From Atherinomorus stipes (taxonomy: Eukaryota > Chordata > Actinopteri > Atheriniformes > Atherinidae): 64,000 nt of DNA. The notes beneath the pieces are model-generated. The model worked only from the letters and a program-made list of their open reading frames with translations, did not search any database and was not told the origin of the DNA. Both the position numbers and the translations under genes were made by a program. The DNA is taken from the NCBI GenBank assembly GCA_023101725.1, contig JALJCO010001037.1, positions 248,001 through 312,000 on the forward strand, in the 5' to 3' direction. Below are positions 9,925 to 21,189 of this stretch, in pieces. Each line of letters begins with the position of its first letter. The first letter of the stretch is position 1.

Positions 9925-11586
9925 ATGGCGCAGAGAGGAGATCAGGTGGAAAGAGCAACCTTCGCTTGTCCCATCTGTCTGGATCTACTGAAGGATCCGG
10001 TGACTATTGCCTGTGGACACAGCTACTGTATGAACTGTATTAAAACCCACTGGGATGGAGAGGATCAGAGGAGAATCTACAGCTGCCCTCAATGCAGGAA
10101 AATTACCACACGGAGACCTGTTCTGGAGAAAAGCATCATTTTAGCAGGTTTAGTGGAGCAGCTGAAGGAGGCTGGACTGCAAGCTGCTCCTGCTGATCAC
10201 TGCAATGCTGGACCTGAAGATGTGGCCTGTGATTTCTGCACTGGAAGAAAACTGAAAGCCATCAAGTCCTGTTTAGTCTGTCTGGTCTCTTACTGCGAGG
10301 AACACCTTCAGCCTCATTATAAATCACCTGCATTTAAGAAACACAAGCTGGTGGAGCCCTCCAAGAACCTCCAGGAGAACATCTGCTCTCAACATGATGA
10401 GGTGATGAAAATGTTCTGCCGTACTGATCAGAAGTGTATCTGTTATCTCTGCTCTGTGGATGAACATCAAGGCCACGACACAGTCTCAGCTGCAGCAGAA
10501 AGGACTGAGAGGCAGAGAGAGCTGGAGGTGAGTCGACAACAAATCCAGCAGAGAATCCAGGACAGAGAGAAAGATGTGAAGCTGCTTCAACAGGAGGTGG
10601 AGGCCATCAATCACTCTGCTGATAAAACAGTGGAGGACAGTGAGAAGATCTTCACTCAGCTGATCCGTCTCATCCAGAAAAGAAGCTCTGATGTGAAGCA
10701 GCAGATCAGATCCCAGCAGGAAACTGAAGTGAGAGGAGTCAACAAGATTCAGGAGAAGCTGGAGCAGGAGATCACTGAGCTGAAGAGGAAAGACGCTGAG
10801 CTGAAGCAGCTCTCGCACACAGAGGATCACAACCAGTTTCTACACAACTACCCCTCACTCTCAGCACTCAGTGAGTCTACACACTCATCCAGCATCAATA
10901 TCCGTCCTCTCAGATACTTTGAGGATGTGACAGCAGCTGTGTCAGAGCTCAGAGATAAACTACAGGACATTCTGACAGACAGATGGACAAACATCTCACT
11001 GATCGTCACTGATGTGGATGCTTTACTGTCACCACCAGAAGCAAAAACCAGCGCTGAATTCTTAAAATGTTCATGTGAAATCACACTGGATCCAAACACA
11101 GCATACAAAGAGCTGTTGCTGTCAGAGGGAAACAGAAAGGTGACGAGAATGAGTAAACGTCAGTCTTATTCCAGCCATCCAGAAAGATTCAATGAATGGC
11201 CGCAGGTTCTGAGCAGAGAGAGTTTGCCCGGACGTTGTTACTGGGAGGTGGAGATGAAAAGAAGAGTTTGTGTAGCAGTGGCATACAAGAATATCAGCAG
11301 AGCCGGAGATCAGAGTGAATTTGGATTTAATGACAAATCTTGGTCATTATATTGTGGCCAAAACAGTTATGAGTTTTACCACAACAACATCACTACCTCC
11401 ATCCCAGGTTCTCTTTCCTCCAGAGTAGGAGTGTTTCTGGATCACAGAGCAGGTATTCTGTCCTTCTACAGCGTCTCTGGAACCAGGACTCTCCTCCACA
11501 GAGTCCAGACCACATTCACTCAGCCGCTCTATGCTGGATTTTACATCCATCCTGGATCCAGTGCTGAGTTGTGTCAAGTTAACTAA
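9925..11586 (+). CDS. finTRIM / TRIM16-like E3 ubiquitin ligase, copy 2 (553 aa)
   Basis: Complete single-exon RBCC-B30.2 protein. The RING has ligands C15, C18, C30, H32, C35, C38, C54 and C57. Two B-boxes (about 100-185), a coiled coil to about residue 300, and a PRY-SPRY from about 384 follow. The middle third is nearly identical to the other copies, while the N-terminus (MAQRGDQVERATFAC) and the SPRY loops differ (ends SAELCQVN). Within the SPRY the conserved blocks CYWEV, DKSWSL and SRVGVFLDHRAG are present. As for other finTRIMs, the expected role is ubiquitin ligation with target choice by the SPRY. The upstream block and 3' UTR are shared with neighbours. Poly(A) signal at 12033. No defect seen. 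Confidence 0.93.
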   Translation: MAQRGDQVERATFACPICLDLLKDPVTIACGHSYCMNCIKTHWDGEDQRRIYSCPQCRKITTRRPVLEKSIILAGLVEQLKEAGLQAAPADHCNAGPEDVACDFCTGRKLKAIKSCLVCLVSYCEEHLQPHYKSPAFKKHKLVEPSKNLQENICSQHDEVMKMFCRTDQKCICYLCSVDEHQGHDTVSAAAERTERQRELEVSRQQIQQRIQDREKDVKLLQQEVEAINHSADKTVEDSEKIFTQLIRLIQKRSSDVKQQIRSQQETEVRGVNKIQEKLEQEITELKRKDAELKQLSHTEDHNQFLHNYPSLSALSESTHSSSINIRPLRYFEDVTAAVSELRDKLQDILTDRWTNISLIVTDVDALLSPPEAKTSAEFLKCSCEITLDPNTAYKELLLSEGNRKVTRMSKRQSYSSHPERFNEWPQVLSRESLPGRCYWEVEMKRRVCVAVAYKNISRAGDQSEFGFNDKSWSLYCGQNSYEFYHNNITTSIPGSLSSRVGVFLDHRAGILSFYSVSGTRTLLHRVQTTFTQPLYAGFYIHPGSSAELCQVN

Positions 11587-12032
11587 ACATATTTTCATCA
11601 TTGTGGTGTCTTTGCTCTGTTCTTTTTTTTTAATTTATTTACTGGTTTTTCATTTCTGATGTCTCTGGTCTGTTTGACATTTTTTATTTTCTGCTTTTTC
11701 CTGTTTGTTTCTTTTTGGAGGAAATCACTGCTAATGATGATTTTTATTTCCATCAATATTTCTCCACATGAAAATCTGAACTTCTCTGCTCTCTAAATAT
11801 TTGTTGAATATTTTTATTGATGTATTTTTATGTTTCTCTTCTAATTCATGGAGCCAAACAGAGAAACCAGGAGACCTTATTTCATCATTATTTAATTCTC
11901 AGCAGTGGAGATGTGAAGATTTATTGTTTTCTACTAACTTTTATTTCTAGAGAGCAAAAGTTGTTTTTCTACATCAACAAACAAATGATGTGTTCAGAAA
12001 CATTTATTTAACATTTATCACTCATCTTGTTA

Positions 12033-12038
12033 AATAAA
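12033..12038 (+). terminator. Polyadenylation signal AATAAA, copy 2
   Basis: AATAAAGATGAGAAC, about 450 bp after the stop, in the context shared by copies 5 and 6. Confidence 0.65.
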
Positions 12039-12059
12039 GATGAGAACAAAAAGGATTGT

Positions 12060-13215
12060 TTGCTGGAGATGTTTCCTGATCAGGCCCTCATTTCTTCTAC
12101 AATTCTCCTCTAAGCATCTTTTAAAATGGTCTCGATCAAATGTTCTCCAGATTTTCTGCAGCACTTTCAAAGTCTTTCTTTGAATTCAAGCAGAACCTGA
12201 AGAGTTTTTCTGTGTAAATGTGAATTTGTCCAACAAGCAGCTTCATTTGTGTTAAAGTGAAATGATCTCTGACAGATTTAATATTCTGCACTTAATGTAA
12301 AAAAAAAAAATTAGACGCATTTCTATAGCAGATGTTTCCAAAGCTTTGAACGGACAGCTGCTGAACTGTGGGAGTCATTTCTGTTCATGTGCAGATTTCT
12401 GAATCATTGCAACCAGTCAAGTTACACAGTTTCCCCGACCATATGGGCATGGCCAGAGCCTTCAATCTGCTCAGGGTTGCAACTGGTCCTTTTACTCCGT
12501 ATTTAAAAAACTGGCAGTGCACTTCCAGGTTAATGAGTCCAATATTTCCATGCAACAGACTGCATTCAGCACCAATGCACATCAGTCCTGCATTAATATT
12601 TAATTGTGTCTGATCAGCACAGCAAGGTTTTATGTAAATGTATTTTTCCTTTATAAGTTATCAATACTAAAGTTGTTTTACCATATGACCTCCCAGCTTA
12701 TTTGTTTAGCTGAAATAAGTGTGGTCAGGCTGATATTTGTCTCAGTGTCATGTTCATTATTGCTTGGGTTAACTTGGGTTAGTGGAAACCTATTATCACC
12801 ATGTTCTCAGATAAGATGTGTCGTCCTTGCTGGGATTGCCTCCTCCTCTGCGCTGGATGATGATGATGGTTAGAACGGCATCATGTCTCTTTCTTCCACT
12901 GCTGCGTCTGCAACTGCATTGGTTTTCATCAGTGTTCCTGTAAAGAGTCTTCTGATTTGTTACGAAGTCATTGGAAATGTTAAGTTATTGTTCTGTCACC
13001 TCTGCAGACGTATCATACCTGACACAGTTTGTTGCTTATTTGTGCAGCTACAAGCCTCCTCTTCCTCTGTTCTGGGTGGAAATCCAGACATTCTGAAGCC
13101 ATCGGATGGCTTGGAGCATCCAAGCTGCTGCACAGTTCACCATGTTTGACTGTTTACTTGTCTTTAAAATGTAAACCACATATAGAAAATCACAGGTAAC
13201 TAGAGCCTTCTGACT
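12060..13215. other. Duplicated 3' flank of copy 2, no gene recognised
   Basis: 12310-12425 matches 17575-17660 after copy 3: cagatgt-tccaaag, gaactgtgggattcatttctgttca.gtgcagatttctgaatca.tgcaacc. The two copies were therefore duplicated together with more than 500 bp of downstream DNA. The rest (12600-13215) contains short open stretches without recognisable domains. Confidence 0.6.
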
Positions 13216-13221
13216 TTCTCA

Positions 13222-14030
13222 GTTATTGGAATTTTGGCCGATATCCGAAATGCCGATATTTTGAAAACTCATGTGGTTGATAACCAATATCGATACCGAT
13301 ATTAAACCTGAGAAATATATGATGTAATATTCATTTCTTGTGCAAAATTAGAAAAATACCTCAACTTGTGTTATGTATAACAAGTCAAACTTAATAAGAG
13401 TTGTTCAAACCTAAAAGGATATGTGCGTTCTTTCCTAGGATCACCTGGATTTTCTTCTCAATGAAGAAAAAAAAACAATACCCAAAAACAGGAGATATTT
13501 GGTACAGGTGTGAAAAAATATTGATACACTGAAATATCACTATATTTTCATATGCCGATATATCAATACTTTAAAAATGCAGTATCGATCTATTTTACTA
13601 ACAAAATGATGCAAGTTTTTGTCGTTCTGTTACGAAATCTTGCAGGTTTTCATGAAATCACATGAGATTTTGTAAGAGAACAATAAAATCTTGCGAGATT
13701 TTGTAGGTAAATAGACCAGTTTTCAAATATCAATATGAAATCTGCGTATGAAAATATCGCAATATTTCAGTGTATCAATATTTTTCCCCGCCCTAATATT
13801 TGGTTATTTTTACGAACTTTTGACACAGAACATCCTAAAGAAACTGTCTTTAGAAGTTTTAAAGTCTGTAAAGAAAAAATTTTTAAGAAGTTTTTTTTTT
13901 TTTTTTTTTAGACTTTAGAAACAGCAGCCTGATCAGTTAAATATTGGTAGGGTGGTTGATGTCGGATACTCAATTTTAAGGCAGATATAGGCCGATGCCG
14001 ATAGGGGGCCGATTATATCGTGCATCTCTA
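13222..14030. mobile_element. hAT-like element A (GCCGATAT type) with nested element B
   Basis: The outer element has ggaattttggccgatatccg near the left end and gggccgattatatcgtgcatctcta at the right. The same design with better ends is present at 58435-59173. It is split by a second element at 13504-13796. No coding capacity. Confidence 0.7.
13504..13796. mobile_element. Nested hAT-like MITE (element B)
   Basis: Near-palindromic: acactgaaatatc.c.atattttcatatg on the left is mirrored by tatgaaaatatcgcaatatttcagtgtatc on the right. It is flanked by tatttggt at 13496-13503 and again at 13797-13804, an 8-bp target-site duplication of hAT type. Sister copies lie at 50340-50612 and 58595-58990. 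Confidence 0.75.
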
Positions 14031-14297
14031 ATGAAAACTGCCTTGTCACTTTCTATGTATTTGTCCTTGTTCGATGCTCCAATAACTGATTAATAATCAC
14101 TTGTCTTTGATTTAAATCAGTTTTCTAAGTCATTACTAAGTTTGTTCTTGCAAAGGTTTAACTTGTTTTCTTGTGCTTGTCAATGCCAGTTCCACCAGCA
14201 GTAGGTCAGGTGAGTTAGTTAAACCAAGTTGTTTTTCAATTTATTTGATCCTTCTGGCCTCAATCTGAACTGCTTTCCATATTGTTGGCATTGTGGC

Positions 14298-14299
<2 letters not shown>

Positions 14300-14328
<29 letters not shown>

Positions 14329-14341
14329 ATAAATATATATA

Positions 14342-14382
<41 letters not shown>
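14300..14382. repeat. (TA)n microsatellite
   Basis: Two TA runs separated by aataaatatataataaa. Confidence 0.9.
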
Positions 14383-14384
<2 letters not shown>

Positions 14385-14551
14385 ACAACATTATTGACGT
14401 TTATTGACGGTTAATAACCGTCAATAAACGTTGCTGTCTGCTCTGTAGGTATATGACAGCGCGTTGTTGTTGTTGTTTTGTTTTTTTTATGAATTACAGC
14501 TACTGAAACCTATGAGTCACGTGACCACTATTGGGCATTCTAAATTGCGCA

Positions 14552-14573
14552 ATGCATTGTAGGTAATGTAGTA
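14552..14573 (-). promoter_or_regulatory. ZNF143-like motif upstream of copy 3
   Basis: On the - strand: TACTACATTACCTACAATGC, about 430 bp before the ATG. The ACTAC and ACAATGC ends are kept; the CCC core is CCT. Confidence 0.5.
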
Positions 14574-15002
14574 TAGAGCAAGCGTAGCGCCAGGAAATGT
14601 AGGCAGCAACTGTTGGGAAGCTTCACGTCATCACTTCACGTTCAAGTTCTCCATTTTCAAAAACGATTCGTTCAGTTCTTTTATGTTGTTCTTTTATTAC
14701 AACACAGATAACCAGAGATTTTTTTATTATTTAGAAGATTTTTTAAAAAAAACTACTACTCCTGACATCACTTCCTGTTTAACCGCCCTCGTCTTCCTGC
14801 ATTTAAAACACATCAGTTCCACATATTTCCTTGTTCCCTCCTCTTCATATCGGTAGTTGAACGGTGAGGGAAGCAACTTAGGGTGAAGTGGAAGAGCTAA
14901 AGGACTCCGTTATCTGGTTGAAACTCGTGATTTGTAGACCAGAGTTTAGACTAAACTTAACTTTGAGGAAGAGAAACTTGTCGCTGCCACTTCGGGGGTA
15001 AG

Positions 15003-16662
15003 ATGGCGCACAAAAGACCGAGACTGGATCGAGAAAGCTTCTCTTGTTCCATCTGTCTGGATCTACTGAAGGACCCACTGACTATTCCCTGTGGACACAG
15101 CTACTGTATGAACTGTATTAAAACCCACTGGGACGGAGAGGATTATAGGAAAATGTACAGCTGCCCTCAGTGCAGGAAACTTTTCGTAGCGAGACCGGTT
15201 GTGGAAAAAAACATTATGTTAGCATCTTTACTGGAGCAGCTGAAGGACACTCTCCAAGCTGCTCCTGCTGATCACTGCTATGCTGGACCTGAAGATGTGG
15301 CCTGTGATTTCTGCACTGGAAGAAAATTCAAAGCCATCAAGTCCTGTTTAGTCTGTCTGGCCTCTTACTGTAAGATACACCTCCAGCCTCATTATGAATC
15401 ACCTACATTCAAGAAACACAAGCTGGTGGAGCCCTCCAAGAACCTCCAGGAGAACATCTGCTCTCGTCATGATGAGGTGATGAAGATGTTCTGCCGGACT
15501 GATCAGAAGTGTATCTGTTATATATGTTATATGGAGGAACATAAAGGCCACGACACAGTCTCAACTGCAGCAGAAAGGACTGAGAGGCAGAGAGAGCTGG
15601 AGGTGTGTCGGCATCAAATCCAGCAGAGAATCCAGGACAGAGAGAAAGATGTGAAGCTGCTTCAGCAGAAGGTGGAGGCCATCAATCACTCTGCTAATAA
15701 AACAGTGGAGGACAGTGAGAAGATCTTCACTCAGCTGATCCGTCTCATCCAGGAAAGAAGCTCTGATGTGAAGCAGCAGATCAGATCCCAGCAGGAAACT
15801 GAAGTGAGTGGAGTCAAAGAGCTTCAGGAGAAGCTGGAGCAGGAGATCACTGAGCTGAAGAGGAAAGACGCTGAGCTGAAGCAGCTCTCACACACAGAGG
15901 ATCACAACCAGTTTCTACACAACTACCCCTCACTGTCAGCACTCAGTGAGTCTACACACTCATCCAGCATCAATATCCGTCCTCTCAGATACTTTGAGGA
16001 TGTGACAGCAGCTGTGTCAGAGCTCAGAGATAAACTACAGGACATTCTGACAGACAGATGGACAAACATCTCACTGATCGTCACTGATGTGGATGTTTTA
16101 CTGTCACAACCAGCACCAAAGACCAGAGCTGGATTCTTAAGATGTTCATGTGAAATCACACTGGATCCAAACACAGCACACACACATCTGTTACTGTCAG
16201 AGGGAAACAGAGAAGGTGACATTTATGGATCGAGATCAGTCTTATTCTAGTCATCCAGACAGATTTACCGATTATTGTCAGGTTCTGAGTAGAGAGCATC
16301 TGACTGGACGTCGTTACTGGGAGGTGGAAATCAGAGGAAATGTTGATGTTGCAGTTGCATACAAGAATACTACCAGAGGAGGATATGAAAGTCTATTTGG
16401 AAGTAATGACAAATCTTGGGCTTTAGACTGTGACCAACACGGTTATACATTTCGGTACAACACCACCAGATTCTCCTTCTCAGGTCCTCGGTCCTCCAGA
16501 GTAGGAGTGTATCTGGATCACAGAGCAGGTATTCTGTCCTTCTACAGCGTCTCTAAAACCAGGACTCTCCTCCACAGAGTCCAGACCACATTCACTCAGC
16601 CACTGCATGCTGGAGTGTGGATTGATTATGAGTCCAGTGCTGAGTTTTGTAAAATGAACTAA
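15003..16662 (+). pseudogene. finTRIM copy 3 with a one-base frameshift in the SPRY domain
   Basis: RING (C15, C18, C30, H32, C35, C38, C54, C57), both B-boxes and the coiled coil are intact. The first frame stops at 16250, giving a 415-residue protein whose last residues after SEGNR are out of family. The SPRY continues in the next frame from about 16213 to 16662 (CYWEV-like RRYWEV, DKSWAL, SRVGVYLDHRAG). Against the other copies (aacagaaaggtgac) this copy reads aacagagaaggtgac, one extra base around 16210-16214. Without it the product would be about 552 residues. So this is either a recent pseudogene, a truncated TRIM without SPRY, or a sequencing error. 5' and 3' flanks are normal for the family. 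Poly(A) signal at 17085. Confidence 0.88.
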
Positions 16663-17084
16663 ACATATTTACTGGTTGTTACTGAGAGTTCATTGCTGAG
16701 ATGTCTCTGGTCTTTTGTTTGACATTTTTATTTGCTGGTTTTGCCTGTTAATCACTGCTAATGATCATTTTTATTTCCATCAATATTTCTCCACATGAAA
16801 ATCTGAACTTCTCTGTTCTCTAAATATTTGTATCAACTTATTTTTATGTTGTTTCTCCTCCACTTCATGCAGCCAAACAGCAGACCTTCCTTCATCAAAC
16901 ATTTACTCTCAACAGTTTGGAAATGTAAAAAAACATTTTCTACTTGCTATTTGTTCTAGAGATCAGAGGCTGTTGTTTTTCTAAATCAACAACAAATAAG
17001 ATATCAAAAGATAATTCAAGAACAAAAGATTCAGGAATGCTCATTTCCAGGTTCAGAATAAATGAGATCATCTTGTTAAATGTT

Positions 17085-17090
17085 AATAAA
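17085..17090 (+). terminator. Polyadenylation signal AATAAA, copy 3
   Basis: AATAAAGATGAGGA, about 420 bp after the last SPRY stop. A second AATAAA is at 17057. Confidence 0.6.
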
Positions 17091-18367
17091 GATGAGGATA
17101 AAAAGAACTTTTGCTGGAAATGCTTCCTTCTTCATACTGGTCTATAGCGCCACCAACTGGTTGAAACTTGATTAAAAATGTTTCTGTCAGCAGGGGTTTC
17201 ATGTCGTGCAGTGAGTTTGATTCTATTTCATTTATAACATTTCTCTGATTACAAATTTTTATCATTTCTAATGATTTTTATAATTACAATTGATAATTTT
17301 TCTAATAAGCATTGTGTAAAAAACAAAACACATTCACACCACCATTGACAAAAAGATATCTGCTCATATTTATGTGTCAGTTTGGGTGTGCAGGGCCACA
17401 AGGACCTCACAAGTTCAGCTTCTGCTCCACACGCTGATGATTACATCTCCATTATTTGCAATGAAACATCCTTTAAATCTTGCATTCTTACAAATGATAC
17501 CCCATGCTTATTTTCACTGTTAGAAAGTCATGCCTTTTAACCAATTTAGCCTTTTACACATGCATATTTGTACAGCAGATGTGTCCAAAGCGACTGCAGC
17601 AGAACTGTGGGATTCATTTCTGTTCACGTGCAGATTTCTGAATCACTGCAACCGGTCAAGTTACAGTTATTAAAACTGATTTTCTCCTGATGCTGAAAGA
17701 TTTCATCACAACTCTTCTACCTAAAATCACTGCAGACAGTGTGTTGTGTCCAGCTTTGTAGGTGGAAGATGTGTTAATGTTGCAGAGCCTGTTGATGTCA
17801 TCTTTTCATCTTTAATCTGCCTTATTGGGGAGTAAATTGTGTGTTTTAAGATATTTTTTTTACTGATCATCACATGTAAATAGTTAAGTCAGAAAGGACA
17901 GAGAGAATCATTGCAGCTTCTGTCCGGGTTAGACAGGATTGTCCTGTTTGAACTGTTATGTGCATCTTATAAACAGAGTGCTGATTAGTCAAAGTTTATT
18001 TCTTTGTCAAATGAAATCTCTTAATATATGCAAATGAAAATGGTGGAACAATATACGGTAAGTGTAAATGATAAAGGATCAGTCTAATTATATATTATAC
18101 GTGATTTAATTCAAAGGCATCTTTTTTTTTCTAAGACAAACACGTTTGAGTTTCAAATGTATCTCAACATCTACTATCCGTGGTGTTTAAAACACGCTCA
18201 TTTTAAGGAGTTATTTCTACTTTAGTTTAACTACCTAGCAGCCATTATTTTACATGTGAATTACAGCTGCTTTGACGAGACTTCGACAGACTAACTTTGG
18301 CAAACACTGTCAAAACTCAGGATAATTATTGACAACAATTTAAGCTTTTACTCGCAAATTAAGTTGA
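17091..18367. other. Flank between copy 3 and the SPRY fragment; no gene recognised
   Basis: 17100-17220 is the usual post-poly(A) flank of the family, and 17575-17660 is the segment shared with copy 2. From about 17800 on the sequence does not match the upstream block of the full copies. The ZNF143-like motif and the RING-coding part are absent before 18368. Confidence 0.55.
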
Positions 18368-18994
18368 TTGTCTAAAATGTTTTTACACCGACCGAAAGAC
18401 CCTGATTTACAGGGACGAGTAGAACCAACCAACAGAATTGAATTCCTAAGATGTTCATATAAAATGACACTGGATCCAAACACAGCGCACAAACGTCTGG
18501 TTCTGTCAGAGGGAAACAGAAAGGTGACATGTGTGGATCAGGATCAGTATTATTCCAGACATCTAGACAGATTCACTGAGTGGCATCAGGTTCTAAGCAG
18601 AGAGAGTCTGACTGAGCATTCTTACTACTGGGAAGTGGGATTATGGGGAAGTGTTGAAGTAGCAGTCGCGTACCAGAATATCAGCAGAGCAGGAAATAAA
18701 AGTAGATTTGGACGAAATGACAAATCTTGGTCATTATATTGTGGCCAAAACAGATATACATTTTGGCACGACAACATCAAAACCTCCATCTCAGGTCCTC
18801 CATCCTCCAGAGTAGGAGTGTACCTGGATGACAGAGCAGGTATTCTGTGCTTCTACAGGGTTGCTGAAACCAGGACTCTCATCCACAGAGTCCGGACCAC
18901 ATTCACTCAGAGCAATTTCATTGGGGTGCTTTATGCTGGTGTTGGATTCTGCATTTTTGCTGGATCGTGGGCTCAGTTTTGTGAAATTAACTAA
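18368..18994 (+). pseudogene. Isolated PRY-SPRY (B30.2) fragment of a finTRIM, copy 4
   Basis: An open frame of 208 codons encodes a complete-looking PRY-SPRY: TLDPNTA near residue 37, VLSRESL, YYWEV, NDKSWSL, SRVGVYLDDRAG, and a C-terminal QFCEIN. No RING, B-box or coiled coil is found in the 1.3 kb upstream. About the first 25 residues are not of the family. The sequence tgatttacag just before residue 19 could be a splice acceptor. So it is either a 5'-truncated duplicate or the last exon of a spliced gene. Two oddities: YLDDRAG instead of YLDHRAG, and an inserted stretch before the C-terminus (FTQSNFIGVLYAG). I favour a truncated copy. Confidence 0.7.
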
Positions 18995-19035
18995 ATGTAT
19001 TTTCTATGTGTGTTACTCAGAGTTGTTCTTACAAT

Positions 19036-19380
19036 TTCACCCCTCCCTCCACTTCTTTGCCTCTGACATTACATTAAGATGTCCGTGACCTGCAGTGTCA
19101 GTGGACTTTCATCTGGTATTCACACATCAGTGGATGCATGCAGGCACCAGCATGGCATGATGGTCCTGAAGGAAGAATGTGGACCGAGCAACGACCCTTC
19201 CCTGGAGTCAGCTAGTCTGACACATCTTTGGTAAAACCATCTCTGCTCAGGCGCACGGACAAAGTCTCTTCAGAACGGACTAAGTTCTCAGTTTTCTGTT
19301 CATACTCCTCAGTGGCAACTGATACTGATTCATTTCTGTTACATGATTTTTCTTTTTTGTCTAATAAATTCTTTTAATGG
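19036..19380. repeat. Duplicated 3' flank, sister of 25046-25380
   Basis: Blocks shared in order with the later segment: cacttctt, ctctg.cattaca.taagat, ttgcaactgatattgatt-like, and tttttctttt.tgtctaataaat. The AATAAA at 19363 may serve as poly(A) signal for the SPRY fragment. Confidence 0.65.
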
Positions 19381-19482
19381 CGTGATGTTCAGAAACGCTG
19401 ATTTCCAAGATCAGAATAAATTACAACATTGATTGTTTTTAAAGGGGAAATACATAGATATATCCTCTGTGTGTGTGTACAT

Positions 19483-19484
<2 letters not shown>

Positions 19485-19540
<56 letters not shown>
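19485..19540. repeat. (TA)n microsatellite, left half
   Basis: Pure AT repeat, continued beyond the inserted MITE at about 19940-19990. Confidence 0.9.
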
Positions 19541-19543
<3 letters not shown>

Positions 19544-19937
19544 AGGATGGGCGATATGGACTAAAAACTATCACAATAATTTCCGGTTTTTAACCATTAA
19601 CGATAAAAACATCAGCCTAATCATCTGTATCATAAATCTATCACAACATTCTGTCTTGACAGTCATAAAATAATACTAGAAGCCACTAAACTACATCAAT
19701 TAAGTTCCTGAAGTACACCTATACTGCAAAACTGTAGTGATGCCAATCAAACAAGCCTGAAATATGAACGAATTTGCATTTGTTCAGATGGTAAAAATCC
19801 CCAAACTCACTATATAAATAACTGTAAATTCAATCTGATTAACTGAATTTATTATTTTTATTGTGAGATGAGAAATTATTACCATGGAAAATTTCTTTAA
19901 CAATATATTGCATACGATAACATATCGCCCATCCCTA
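19541..19937. mobile_element. hAT-like MITE inserted in a (TA)n tract
   Basis: Inverted ends: AAGGATGGGCGATAT and ATATCGCCCATCCCTA. It is flanked on both sides by TA-repeat sequence, so it seems to have landed in the microsatellite. No coding capacity. Confidence 0.7.
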
Positions 19938-20819
19938 ATACATATATATATGTGTGTATGTAATTATTATATATATATATATATATGTGTGTATACACAG
20001 TCATTCTTATTCATACCCTTCATATAAAAGAAAAGGCTAAATTTACAATAGTTATTCAAATAACAAGAAACTAATAATGAATTTTTACAAAATTACAAAA
20101 TGATTTTTTGGGTAAATGAAATTTTGATCTTTGAATTGTGGTTGATGATAATAACAACAATAATATTAATAAATAGACAAAAACTGTTCCATACACATTA
20201 GGGGGCACCTTTCCCATGAACAGAGGACCAAAACAACTGTCACCAGGTGCAGAAGTCTTTTTGAACATTACAGAAAACACCTGATTGCAGTGATTGTCTC
20301 AAAGTGTTGCTCAACATCATTTTAGCTTTGAAGCCCCATCCTGCTTATTTTACTTTTATATTTTGTGTGTTTGTTTTGTCTATTTCTGTTTAACCACAAT
20401 TCAAAATCAATGTCATGATTTTAATGGAATTTCTATTTATTATAACTTTTGTCATTTTCAAATGACTTTTTAAAACTTAAATCTGTTGTGATACATCAAT
20501 ACAAATACTCAGACTATTCATTTTTAAGTGTTGCACAACAGCTTCTGTTGTTAACATTAGAAGCTCACTTTAGGTAGAAATGAAAGAGTCTGGACATGAG
20601 GATCGCAGCTCTGATTCTTATATGAAACACTGTGCAGTCTAGACAGTACGTATGAATTACTGACATCTAGTGGTAAAGATGGGTATTTGAAAGAACAGAT
20701 ATTTTCTTTCAAATGGCCTTATATTCCAAGCACTGTTGTAAATTTATGATGGCTGATAGTGGTCAAAATTTTCTCAGACAAAAATATTTTGAAGCTGTGA
20801 GTGGATCCATTGGTCTCAG

Positions 20820-21180
20820 GTGTAGCTATGACTGTAATGTGAGTAGCTATTTTTAGTGTCTTGCTTATCCCACAGTCTCTAACTCCCATTAAACAAAGCT
20901 GGTACAGCAGTTTTAAAGTTTAGAGGGTTCTCATTTCACACACATTGTTTTGTCCATTTAGGGACACCGTATTAAAAATGGTGTAACAAATATGGCAGCC
21001 TCCAAATGTGCACCGCCCAGCAAGTAGATATAAATCACTCATTTTAAGAAAATAAACATATAACAGCTATTTTAGTGCAGCAATTACACATCAATGGAAA
21101 CATTTTGAATTATATATCACATTTTTCTGCCTTTCACCTTTGATTTTTTTACATACTGTACCTTTAACACAATTTGCACA
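20820..21180 (+). repeat. Dispersed repeat, copy 1 of 2
   Basis: It shares long ordered text with 40225-40600: taactcccattaaacaaagc, cacacattgttttgtccatt, gcaccgcccagcaagtagat and acatactgtacctttaa. Same orientation. The right end resembles fish elements ending TACCTTTAA. Non-coding. Confidence 0.75.
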
Positions 21181-21189
21181 CAAAAGCAC

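Noticed and set aside
19389..19673. Open frames rich in alternating Tyr-Ile on both strands
   Set aside because: Translation of the (TA)n microsatellite.
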